Below, one piece after another: positions 1-5,712 of a DNA stretch of 6,447 nucleotides. Under the pieces are notes generated by a model. The model saw nothing but the letters and a program-made list of their open reading frames with translations, ran no database searches and was not told the origin of the DNA. Numbering within the stretch: the first letter of the stretch is position 1; the number at the start of each line of letters is the position of its first letter. Position numbers and translations under genes: made by a program. Origin of the DNA: Lachnospiraceae bacterium UBA4292 (GTDB lineage Bacteria; Bacillota; Clostridia; Lachnospirales; Lachnospiraceae); the NCBI GenBank assembly GCA_002395865.1, contig DGVE01000174.1:1-6447 (forward strand), in the 5' to 3' direction.

Positions 1-38
1 GGAGCTGCCCATAGAGCCTTTAGTGTAAGGGCAGCTCC
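1..38. repeat. 10-bp perfect inverted repeat (hairpin) at the left edge
   Basis: GGAGCTGCCC at 1-10 is the exact reverse complement of GGGCAGCTCC at 29-38, with an 18-base spacer. RNA from either strand could form a GC-rich 10-bp stem. No T-run follows it on the plus strand (the next bases are TGCGCTGACTT), so it is not a standard intrinsic terminator for rightward transcription. For leftward transcription any T-run would lie outside the window. It may mark the end of the transcription unit to the left or be an operator. The arms could extend beyond the window edge. Confidence 0.6.
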
Positions 39-78
39 TGCGCTGACTTCCGCTCGAGAATTATCATCCGACCCGCCC

Positions 79-109
79 CTGACAGTATCCACCGCTTAGG
101 TGTTATCGT
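79..109 (+). promoter_or_regulatory. Possible nadR promoter (extended -10)
   Basis: CTGACA at 79-84 matches the -35 consensus at five of six positions. TATCGT at 104-109 is a moderate -10 and is preceded by TGT at 101-103, giving an extended -10. The 19-base spacer is longer than ideal. A start site near 116 would place the hairpin at 115-137 at the very 5' end of the mRNA. Transcription from further left cannot be excluded. Confidence 0.3.
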
Positions 110-114
110 ACCGT

Positions 115-137
115 CCCTGCCCGCATTCACGGCAGGG
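115..137 (+). other. GC-rich hairpin in the nadR leader, just upstream of the ribosome binding site
   Basis: CCCTGCC at 115-121 pairs with GGCAGGG at 131-137 around a 9-base loop. A weaker 4-bp stem, CACC/GGTG (90-93 and 99-102), precedes it. The strong ribosome binding site AAAGGAGG (145-152) lies 7 bases downstream and outside the stem. The hairpin could stabilise the transcript or be part of a control element. No T-run follows, and I do not recognise a known NAD riboswitch class here. Confidence 0.45.
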
Positions 138-157
138 GAGGAAAAAAGGAGGACAGG

Positions 158-1174
158 ATGTACAACACAGGCATGTACGGCGGGACGTTCAACCCGCTTC
201 ATATGGGACACGCAGACTGCATCATACAGGCCGCGAATATGTGCCGCGAGCTGTATATAGTTATAAGCGAGGGGAAGGAGCGCGCGGAGGTGGATGTGCG
301 CGTGAGATACAGGTGGATATATCAGCTCACGAAGCATATCGGGAACGTGAAGATCATTACCCTGTCGGACGACGCCCCGACGAAGGCGGAGTACACACGG
401 GAGTACTGGATGAGGGATGCCGAGAAGGTTAAGAGCCAGGTGGGTGGTCCAATTGACGTGGTGTTTTGCGGGAGCGATTACGATGAGAACAGCTTCTGGA
501 ACGTGTGCTATCCCGAGAGCAAATTGCACATTTTTAAGAGGAATGAGATAAGCTCGACCGAGCTCAGGCGCGATATATACGGTCACTGGGACTGGCTGCC
601 GAGAGTGGTGCGGCCGTACTATGTGAAGAAGGTCCTGCTGATGGGAGGGGAGAGCACGGGCAAGTCAACACTTACGATAAACCTTGCGAACCGATTTAAC
701 ACCGCCTACATCGACGAGGCCGGCCGCGATATATCCGAGAGAAGCGGCACGGATCTTTTAATGCTCTCGGAGGATTTCACCGAGATACTGCTGCAGCATA
801 AGCTGAACGAGATAAAGGCCATGGAGCGCGCCGACAGGGTGCTTTTTATAGACACCGATACGCTCGTGACACAGTTTTACATGAATTTTCTGAGCGATCC
901 GGGTATAGAGCGAAACAGGGCGCTGTCCGATGCCATCGATGCGGTAAATGAGTACGACCTGATACTGTTTCTCGAGCCGGACGTGGAGTTTGTGCAGGAC
1001 GGCGACCGGAGCGAGATAATAAGGGATGACAGGGTAAAGTACAGCGAGCAGATAAAGGAGCTCATCCGCGCGCACGGCAGGAATTTCGTGACTGTGGGAG
1101 GCTCATATCAGGAGAGGTATGAGAAGGCCGTGGCAGAGGTGGAAAAGCTGCTGCGAGCACCGGGAGAGTCTTGA
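158..1174 (+). CDS. nadR: Bifunctional nicotinamide-nucleotide adenylyltransferase / ribosylnicotinamide kinase (NadR, without HTH domain)
   Basis: This is a 338-residue cytoplasmic enzyme of NAD salvage. The N-terminal half is a nucleotidyltransferase: GGTFNPLHMGH at residues 8-18 is the ATP-binding HxGH-type motif, and ISSTELR at 131-137 is the matching C-terminal signature of the fold. It would join NMN and ATP to make NAD. The C-terminal half is a P-loop kinase for ribosylnicotinamide: Walker A GGESTGKST at 163-171, the segment YIDEAGRD at 184-191, a Walker B-like LFIDTD at 229-234, and EPDVEFVQDGDR at 273-284. The N-terminal helix-turn-helix repressor domain of enterobacterial NadR is absent, so this form is an enzyme only, as is common in Bacillota. 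The start is supported by AAAGGAGG at 145-152 with 5-base spacing. The pectinesterase gene begins 13 bp after the stop, so the two are probably co-transcribed, although the functional link is unclear. The family call is firm; the physiological balance of the two activities is not known. Confidence 0.93.
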   Translation: MYNTGMYGGTFNPLHMGHADCIIQAANMCRELYIVISEGKERAEVDVRVRYRWIYQLTKHIGNVKIITLSDDAPTKAEYTREYWMRDAEKVKSQVGGPIDVVFCGSDYDENSFWNVCYPESKLHIFKRNEISSTELRRDIYGHWDWLPRVVRPYYVKKVLLMGGESTGKSTLTINLANRFNTAYIDEAGRDISERSGTDLLMLSEDFTEILLQHKLNEIKAMERADRVLFIDTDTLVTQFYMNFLSDPGIERNRALSDAIDAVNEYDLILFLEPDVEFVQDGDRSEIIRDDRVKYSEQIKELIRAHGRNFVTVGGSYQERYEKAVAEVEKLLRAPGES

Positions 1175-1187
1175 GAGGAAGTGTGAA

Positions 1188-1922
1188 ATGGTAATATCTG
1201 AGAACAACAGGGTATATAACGGGGAGCGCTTTACCGGTGGTTTAGGCGCGAAAATGACGCATCCCGACGGAAGGCCCTACCACACCTTCAGGACGGCTTC
1301 GGTGCTGGTGGACGGAAACAAAATAGTGTTCAACGGCTGCGTATTTGAAAATACCGCGGGACCCGGGGAGAGCGCGGGTCAGGCCATAGCTCTCTATCTG
1401 GACGGCGATGATATAGTGCTCAACGACTGTGTGTTAAAGGGGTGGCAGGATACGCTTTTTCTGGCGCCCCTTCCGCCGAAGGAGTACGAAAAGGACGGCT
1501 TCATCGGGCCGAAGCAGTTTACACCGAGGGCGCCGAGGACATTTACATTCAACCGCTGCAGGATAGAGGGGGATGTGGACTTTGTCTTCGGCGGAGCCAC
1601 CGCGTTTTTTAACGACTGCGAGTTCGTGAGCCTGAGAAAGGGTTACGTGTTTGCACCCTCCACGCCCGAGGGAGTGGAGGCCGGATTCGTAATAAAAAAC
1701 TGCCGCTTTTTGAGGGCGGCAGGAGTTGAAGACGGAAGCTGTTATATCGCGAGACCCTGGAGGGAATACGCGAAGTTATCCATAGAGAACTGCTATATGG
1801 ACGCGCATATCGCCCCTGAGGGCTACGTGGATTGGGGAAAGCCCCATGAAGGACTTAGATTTACCGAGACCGGATCTTACGGCCCGGGCGCGGGGAAAAG
1901 GGCGGATTGGGTTATGACTTGA
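1188..1922 (+). CDS. Pectin methylesterase (carbohydrate esterase family 8), short cytoplasmic form
   Basis: A 244-residue right-handed beta-helix enzyme that removes methyl esters from galacturonate residues of pectin or its oligomers, releasing methanol. All core CE8 motifs are present: GQAIAL at residues 64-69, QDTLF at 87-91 with the acid/base Asp88, DVDFVFGG at 129-136 with the nucleophile Asp131, and ARPW at 188-191 with Arg189 and Trp191. The two catalytic aspartates are 43 residues apart, more than in plant or Erwinia enzymes, because of an inserted loop (about residues 92-118) that I associate with Bacillota homologues. No signal peptide is visible, so it should act on imported oligosaccharides. 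The start is the ATG after AGAGGAA (1174-1180). An in-frame ATG at 1119 would add residues overlapping nadR that do not look like this family. The usual N-terminal GxYxE strand is missing, so the protein may be N-terminally shortened. The gene ends 10 bp from the convergent cyclase gene. Confidence 0.9.
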   Translation: MVISENNRVYNGERFTGGLGAKMTHPDGRPYHTFRTASVLVDGNKIVFNGCVFENTAGPGESAGQAIALYLDGDDIVLNDCVLKGWQDTLFLAPLPPKEYEKDGFIGPKQFTPRAPRTFTFNRCRIEGDVDFVFGGATAFFNDCEFVSLRKGYVFAPSTPEGVEAGFVIKNCRFLRAAGVEDGSCYIARPWREYAKLSIENCYMDAHIAPEGYVDWGKPHEGLRFTETGSYGPGAGKRADWVMT

Positions 1923-1932
1923 TTGGGATATA

Positions 1933-3375
1933 TCATACCAGCTTCTCAAACGCCTTAGCGCTCGCGAGTTCATCGGACAGCAGCCGAAAGTGCGTGAAAT
2001 GCTCCTCGTTCCACACGAGATTCGACTCGAAGGAGCCGAAAAACAGATAGTATGTCCTGCCACCCCGCTCTATGGGCGAGAGGATGAAGGATATGAGCTC
2101 CATGGACTTTATCGCGTCGAGCGCCTCATCGTACTCCGGCGGGAAATGCGCCACATGGTTGCAGACATAGATGCCGAAGCGGTTGGGCTTGGCGATGTTT
2201 GCGAACTTGTTCAGATGGGGCGTCAGAGCCGTCATGTCAGGCGTCCAGACATCCGCCATCCGGCCCGCGCGAACGAGCTCCTCGCCGCTTTCGGTGTCGA
2301 CCAGAGCAAGATAGGGGATGTTGAAACGGAAGGCGAAGTCGCCCAGAAGACCCGGCAGAGGAGTATCCTCGACATAGCGGAGCATGTAGAGTATCTGCGT
2401 GAGCACATCGCCGTGGGGCAGGTCGTCCCGGCCGTTTATTATCTTTTTGCCGCTCTCCCGGCTCTTTTTGATGGCGTCGAAGGCAGGGTGCTTGTCGTGG
2501 TTGTAGATTATGTAGCGGTTCCTGCCCTTGGATTTGGCGAGGTACAGGCAGTAATCCGCCAGCACGAATAGGTCGTTGTAGCTTTCCGCATCCGCGGGAA
2601 ATGAAGCCGCGCCTATCGACACGGTGATATTGCCCTCGCCCGTGGGACCCTTGCCCTCGAAGGTCTTATTCATGTCGGTGCGGATGTTTCGCAGGCAGTC
2701 GCGAAGCGCAGCCTCGTCGAGATAGGAGTTGAAGACGACGAAGAACTCGTCGCCGCCTATCCTTCCGATGAGACCTCTCTCGCCGACCTCTGAGCGTATG
2801 ATATCCGCCGTGCGCTTTAAAACATAGTCGCCGTACTGGTGGCCGTAGCTGTCATTTACATGCTTGAAATAATCTATATCGATGATGGCGATTATCGTGC
2901 CCTTCTGCTTTTTGCTGTCGATAAGGTCGATGGCGTAGTCCGTGATGCAGACCTTGTCCACGAGACCGGTCAGCGAATCGAACTTTGCGTTGGACGCGAA
3001 GGAGTAGTTGCGGGGGCGCTTCGGATGGAACACGCCCACGACGATGTCGTTATTCTCACCCGTGAGGCGTCCGCGAAGGAGAGTGCCCTCCGCAGTGCTG
3101 TTGTCGTTTACGAAATTGCAGGAGAAGGACAGGGAAAAATACTCCGTTCCGATGGCGAGATGGTCCTCGAAGGATTCGAGGGTATCCATATCCGCCTCGG
3201 GCAGACGATGCCTGAGCATATCGATAAAATCCGCCAGAGTGAAGCTTCCCTCCGGGATGTCCGAGCGCTGCGTGTTGTACACCGTCACGGTATCGGCTTT
3301 TTTGTCATAAGAGAAGAACGGGTCGTTGAAGAGCCCTAAAAAAGAGTCGGCCCGAAGGCCCTTTGTCTGTTCCAT
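1933..3375 (-). CDS. Diguanylate cyclase (GGDEF) with PAS-like N-terminal and GAF-like C-terminal regions
   Basis: A 480-residue, probably soluble protein predicted to make cyclic di-GMP from two GTP. The GGDEF domain spans about residues 130-292: it opens with DSLTGL (133-138), has the metal-binding stretch IDIDYFKHVND (165-175, with Asp166 and Asn174), Asp183, the signature GGDEF at 207-211, and closes with KGRNR (283-287). All active-site residues I can check are intact, so it should be active. The inhibitory RxxD site expected five residues before GGDEF is absent (GERG is found there), suggesting no classical product inhibition. Residues 1-125 have the size and feel of a PAS-type sensor, and 320-480 those of a GAF-like domain; both are weak assignments from pattern only. 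No membrane segment is seen. The ATG is preceded by CGGAG with good spacing. It is divergent from the GH43 gene and converges on the pectinesterase, so it may sense a signal linked to sugar use. Confidence 0.92.
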   Translation of the reverse strand: MEQTKGLRADSFLGLFNDPFFSYDKKADTVTVYNTQRSDIPEGSFTLADFIDMLRHRLPEADMDTLESFEDHLAIGTEYFSLSFSCNFVNDNSTAEGTLLRGRLTGENNDIVVGVFHPKRPRNYSFASNAKFDSLTGLVDKVCITDYAIDLIDSKKQKGTIIAIIDIDYFKHVNDSYGHQYGDYVLKRTADIIRSEVGERGLIGRIGGDEFFVVFNSYLDEAALRDCLRNIRTDMNKTFEGKGPTGEGNITVSIGAASFPADAESYNDLFVLADYCLYLAKSKGRNRYIIYNHDKHPAFDAIKKSRESGKKIINGRDDLPHGDVLTQILYMLRYVEDTPLPGLLGDFAFRFNIPYLALVDTESGEELVRAGRMADVWTPDMTALTPHLNKFANIAKPNRFGIYVCNHVAHFPPEYDEALDAIKSMELISFILSPIERGGRTYYLFFGSFESNLVWNEEHFTHFRLLSDELASAKAFEKLV

Positions 3376-3403
3376 TTTCTGCTCCGTAGGGGTATGCCCA
3401 TGA

Positions 3404-3432
3404 ATTACAAATTTTCCTATTTTATTTATACT
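3404..3432 (+). promoter_or_regulatory. Predicted promoter of the GH43 gene
   Basis: ATTACA at 3404-3409 (four of six matches to -35), a 17-base spacer, and TATACT at 3427-3432 (five of six matches to -10). A start site near 3439 would give a leader of about 60 bases containing the palindrome at 3466-3479, so a bound regulator would sit downstream of the start and could block elongation. The -10 overlaps the predicted -10 of the leftward promoter. Confidence 0.5.
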
Positions 3433-3454
3433 ACCCCCGATATGGAAAAGTAAA
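3425..3454 (-). promoter_or_regulatory. Predicted promoter of the diguanylate cyclase gene
   Basis: Read on the minus strand: TTTACT (complement of 3449-3454, four of six matches), an 18-base spacer, and TATAAA (complement of 3425-3430, five of six matches). It shares four bases of its -10 with the rightward promoter's -10 at 3427-3432, so the two polymerases would compete for the same DNA. The palindrome 3466-3479 lies 11 bases upstream of this -35, a position that would suit an activator. Confidence 0.45.
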
Positions 3455-3465
3455 GTAAAAATATC

Positions 3466-3479
3466 GTTAATTTTTTAAC
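3466..3479. promoter_or_regulatory. Candidate operator 1: palindrome GTTAA-N4-TTAAC between cyclase and GH43
   Basis: The plus strand reads GTTAATTTTTTAAC; its reverse complement GTTAAAAAATTAAC is base-for-base identical to the sequence at 5033-5046. It ends 20 bases before the GH43 start codon and just before the ribosome binding site (AAAGGA, 3488-3493). The two 5-base arms around a 4-base A/T spacer suggest a site for a dimeric DNA-binding protein. It does not fit the CcpA cre consensus, and I cannot name the regulator. No regulator gene lies in the window. Confidence 0.55.
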
Positions 3480-3499
3480 CATTTTCGAAAGGAAAAGAG

Positions 3500-5101
3500 A
3501 TGCCATCCGAGAGAACCTACTTAAATCCGATACTCTACACCGATTACTCTGACCCCGACGTCATACGCGTGGGGGAGGATTACTATATGACTGCCTCGAG
3601 CTTTTCCAACGCGCCGGGACTTCCGGTGCTGCACTCGAAAAATCTCGTCAGCTGGGAAATACTGGGCTATGCCCTTGAGAGACTTCCGGAGTTTTACTAC
3701 CGCGAGCCTCTGCACGGGTGCGGAGTGTGGGCTCCCGCGATAAGGTATCACGAAGGGTATTATTATATATTTTTCCCGATGCCCGACGAGGGAATATACT
3801 CCGTGAGGACGAAGGATCCGGCCGGGAAGTGGGAGAAGCCCGTGAAGATACTGAACGCCGCGGGATATATCGACCCCTGCCCTCTGTGGGATGAGGGGAG
3901 GCTGTATATGGTCTGCGCCGTGGCAAAGAGCCGTATAGGCTTTCAGAATGTGCTCTATATGTTTGAACTCGATCCGGCCACGCTGCGCATAATAAGCGGC
4001 CCCGTGAAGGTGTATGAGGGCGGCGATGCGAACCCCGTGACAGAGGGCCCGAAGCTGTATAAGAGGGATGGATACTACTGGATATTCGCGCCCGCGGGAG
4101 GCGTAAAGACCGGATGGCAGCTGGCAATGAGAAGCCGCAGTATCTACGGCCCTTACGAGGCCCGCGTGGTCATGAGGCAGGGCAAAACAGGCATCAACGG
4201 CCCCCATCAGGGCGCGTGGGTGAGCGACACACAGGGCGGCGACTGGTTCGTGCATTTTCAGGATGTATTCGCGGCGGGAAGGATAGTGCACCTGCAGCCT
4301 ATGAGCTGGAGGGGTGGCTGGCCCGTGATAGGTGCCGCGCAGTACGGGGAGGACTGCGGGCAGCCCGTCTGCTGCCACGCCTGCCCGCCCGGGGAGGATG
4401 TAGCGCAGAAGGAGTACGGCTTTACCGATGACAGGGGAGATTTCGCCCCCGTGTGGCAGTGGAACGCGAACCCCGGCCCGGACTTTTACACCGGGGAGGG
4501 CGGAAGGATAGCGCTTAACGCGGTTCCTTTTGACAGTCTGCGGCCACTCAGCGACCTGCCGAACCTTCTGCTCAGAAAATGGGAGGCGCCGGAATTTGAG
4601 GCACGCATCACCATGACCACGGATGAGCTGCGCGAGGGGGAGAGCGTAGGGATCATCAACCTTGGGATAAGAAGCTATGCGCTCACCGCGACGAAGGTCC
4701 CGGAGGGACTTTTGATAAAAACTGTGCGGGATATACAGCATTTTGACCGCGGGGCGATATATACCGAAGAATTGTCTGATAATTCAGAAATCATTCCGGA
4801 TACGGGTGAGATCACATGGAAGATCGCGATCCGGGCCGTAAATGACGTCACTGCGACCTCGGATAAGCCCGAAATCGGCTACGGAGACGAAAAAAAGGTG
4901 CTCCGACCGCAGGAAAAGGTCGAACTTTCGGTCGTTTCGGGCGGTGAAGAAAAAATAATTTTTGGTGGACTTGCTGAGGCTGGCAGGTGGGTCGGGTGTA
5001 AATATGGGTGTTTTTGCACAAGAAGGGAAAATGTTAAAAAATTAACATACTTTGGACGCTCTTTTTTGACGATTTTTGTTGCATTTAACAAAAAAATGTG
5101 A
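3500..5101 (+). CDS. Glycoside hydrolase family 43 (beta-xylosidase / alpha-L-arabinofuranosidase type), altered C-terminus
   Basis: A 533-residue cytoplasmic glycosidase without signal peptide. The five-bladed propeller occupies about residues 5-305 and carries the GH43 triad: Asp18 in YSDPD (general base), Asp125 in YIDPCPLWD (pKa modulator) and Glu182 in TEGPKLY (general acid). The opening block, with LPVLHSKNLVSWE at 41-53, resembles subfamilies acting on arabinose- or xylose-containing oligosaccharides; motifs alone do not decide between xylosidase and arabinofuranosidase. Residues about 310-515 form the C-terminal beta-sandwich of this family, with GRWVGCKYGCFC at 495-506 near its end. 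After that, the expected final strand (a GYADFD-like segment) is missing; the last 25 or so residues are encoded by AT-rich DNA that also contains a palindrome and a promoter. The stop TGA (5099-5101) lies in the extended -10 of the next promoter. The ATG has AAAGGA at 3488-3493. Probable role: trimming of imported pectin side-chain or xylan oligomers. Confidence 0.9.
   Translation: MPSERTYLNPILYTDYSDPDVIRVGEDYYMTASSFSNAPGLPVLHSKNLVSWEILGYALERLPEFYYREPLHGCGVWAPAIRYHEGYYYIFFPMPDEGIYSVRTKDPAGKWEKPVKILNAAGYIDPCPLWDEGRLYMVCAVAKSRIGFQNVLYMFELDPATLRIISGPVKVYEGGDANPVTEGPKLYKRDGYYWIFAPAGGVKTGWQLAMRSRSIYGPYEARVVMRQGKTGINGPHQGAWVSDTQGGDWFVHFQDVFAAGRIVHLQPMSWRGGWPVIGAAQYGEDCGQPVCCHACPPGEDVAQKEYGFTDDRGDFAPVWQWNANPGPDFYTGEGGRIALNAVPFDSLRPLSDLPNLLLRKWEAPEFEARITMTTDELREGESVGIINLGIRSYALTATKVPEGLLIKTVRDIQHFDRGAIYTEELSDNSEIIPDTGEITWKIAIRAVNDVTATSDKPEIGYGDEKKVLRPQEKVELSVVSGGEEKIIFGGLAEAGRWVGCKYGCFCTRRENVKKLTYFGRSFLTIFVAFNKKM
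5031..5048. promoter_or_regulatory. Candidate operator 2: palindrome ATGTTAA-AAAA-TTAACAT upstream of the transporter operon
   Basis: Perfect 7-base arms (5031-5037 and 5042-5048) around AAAA. The inner 14 bases, GTTAAAAAATTAAC at 5033-5046, match operator 1 exactly in reverse orientation, and GAAAAT precedes both copies when they are read in the same sense. It lies inside the last codons of the GH43 reading frame and 30 bases upstream of the predicted -35 at 5079. An all-A/T stem with one G-C pair would be a poor terminator, so DNA binding is the better reading. Confidence 0.55.
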
Positions 5102-5107
5102 TACACT
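5079..5107 (+). promoter_or_regulatory. Predicted promoter of the membrane protein / permease operon
   Basis: TTGCAT at 5079-5084, a 17-base spacer, and TACACT at 5102-5107 preceded by TGA, which makes an extended -10 (TGnTACACT). The -35 is weak (three of six), which fits dependence on the extended -10 or on an activator at operator 2. The predicted start near 5114 lies downstream of the in-frame ATG at 5098, which argues that the gene begins at GTG 5143. The surrounding 60 bases (5041-5100) are only about 28% G+C. Confidence 0.6.
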
Positions 5108-5131
5108 CTAAGCACGTTTTGATTGTAATGT

Positions 5132-5136
5132 GGAGG
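5132..5136 (+). promoter_or_regulatory. Ribosome binding site that decides the GTG start at 5143
   Basis: GGAGG is followed by a 6-base spacer and GTG at 5143. The earlier in-frame ATG codons at 5098 and 5128 have no comparable site, and the first precedes the predicted transcription start. GTG 5143 is therefore the preferred start. Confidence 0.75.
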
Positions 5137-5142
5137 AATTTC

Positions 5143-5712
5143 GTGAAACCGCACCTTGAGCTTTGGCAGTACCGCCTGATGGACCTTTTCTTTTTCGGAG
5201 TGATACTCGCGCTTTGCGAGGGGGTCATAAACCTGGCGGCCTCGGTATGGTTTCCGGATCAGCTTTATACGGTTTCGGCTGTGGCGGGGGTGACTGCCAT
5301 AGTCATGGTCCGCTGGAAGGGGTGGGCCGCAGTCCATGCAGTGCTTGGTGCGATCGTGATGTGCATGGTGCTCGGCGCCACGAGGGAACAGTACGTGATC
5401 TATGCCCTCGGGAACCTTCTCGGACTTATCGGACTTGCGCTTACAGCGGGAAGGCTCAGGGCGAAAATCTACGGCAGCGGCCTTTACGCGATATTTTTCG
5501 GAGTGGCGGTACTCGTTCTCATGCAGAGCGGAAGGGCTCTTGTGAGCCTTGCATTCGGGTACGGCATCGGCGATATGATCAGATTTTACACGACTGACTC
5601 TCTTTCCGCCCTTTTTACGGCACTCATCATATGGGTCGCGAGAAGGCAGGACGGACTTTTGGAGGACCAGATCGGATACATTAAGAGAGTTCAGGAGGAG
5701 GAAGACAGATAA
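5143..5712 (+). CDS. Uncharacterised multi-pass membrane protein, first gene of a sugar ABC transporter operon
   Basis: A 189-residue integral membrane protein starting at GTG. I do not recognise the family. Hydrophobic segments fall roughly at residues 13-33, 40-56, 61-79, 84-103, 111-128 and 152-166, suggesting five or six transmembrane helices, with positive or polar loops such as RWKGW (57-61) and GRLRAKIYGS (103-112). The tail after residue 166 is charged (ARRQDGLLEDQ, ending VQEEEDR) and probably cytoplasmic. Size and helix number recall ECF-type S components, but I see no specific motif to support that. The stop codon overlaps the permease start (TAATG), and the permease's ribosome binding site lies within this gene's last codons, so the two products are translationally coupled and likely act together. 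An accessory subunit, assembly factor or regulator of the importer is a reasonable inference. The start choice rests on GGAGG at 5132-5136. Confidence 0.8.
   Translation: MKPHLELWQYRLMDLFFFGVILALCEGVINLAASVWFPDQLYTVSAVAGVTAIVMVRWKGWAAVHAVLGAIVMCMVLGATREQYVIYALGNLLGLIGLALTAGRLRAKIYGSGLYAIFFGVAVLVLMQSGRALVSLAFGYGIGDMIRFYTTDSLSALFTALIIWVARRQDGLLEDQIGYIKRVQEEEDR

Noticed and set aside
1..157. tRNA gene or known NAD riboswitch in the leader
   Set aside because: No cloverleaf or T-loop sequence is seen, and I could not match a known NAD-sensing RNA consensus.
20..586. 188-codon minus-strand open frame across the nadR leader and 5' part
   Set aside because: It overlaps the well-supported NadR nucleotidyltransferase motifs in antisense and shows no recognisable domain.
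1119..1187. Earlier in-frame ATG for the pectinesterase
   Set aside because: The extra residues overlap the nadR C-terminus and do not resemble the family; ATG 1188 follows AGAGGAA.
1990..3339. Several plus-strand frames opposite the cyclase gene
   Set aside because: They are shadows of the GGDEF gene, whose full motif set and ribosome binding site are on the minus strand.
3521..4741. 406-codon open frame on the minus strand opposite GH43
   Set aside because: It is fully antisense to a gene with clear catalytic motifs, has low-complexity composition rich in Arg, His, Pro and Leu, and shows no domain pattern. GC-rich codon bias explains the lack of stops.
5066..5071. TTGACG as the -35 of the transporter promoter
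   Set aside because: It lies 30 bases from the TACACT -10, and no -10 exists at 16-18 bases from it (the region is a run of A).
5031..5075. Palindrome plus CTTTTTT as an intrinsic terminator after GH43
   Set aside because: The stem is almost all A-T, the T-run is 14 bases away from it, and the stop codon lies further downstream. An operator is more plausible.
5098..5142. Upstream ATG starts (5098, 5128) for the membrane protein
   Set aside because: No ribosome binding site precedes them, and 5098 lies before the predicted transcription start. GTG 5143 has GGAGG with 6-base spacing.
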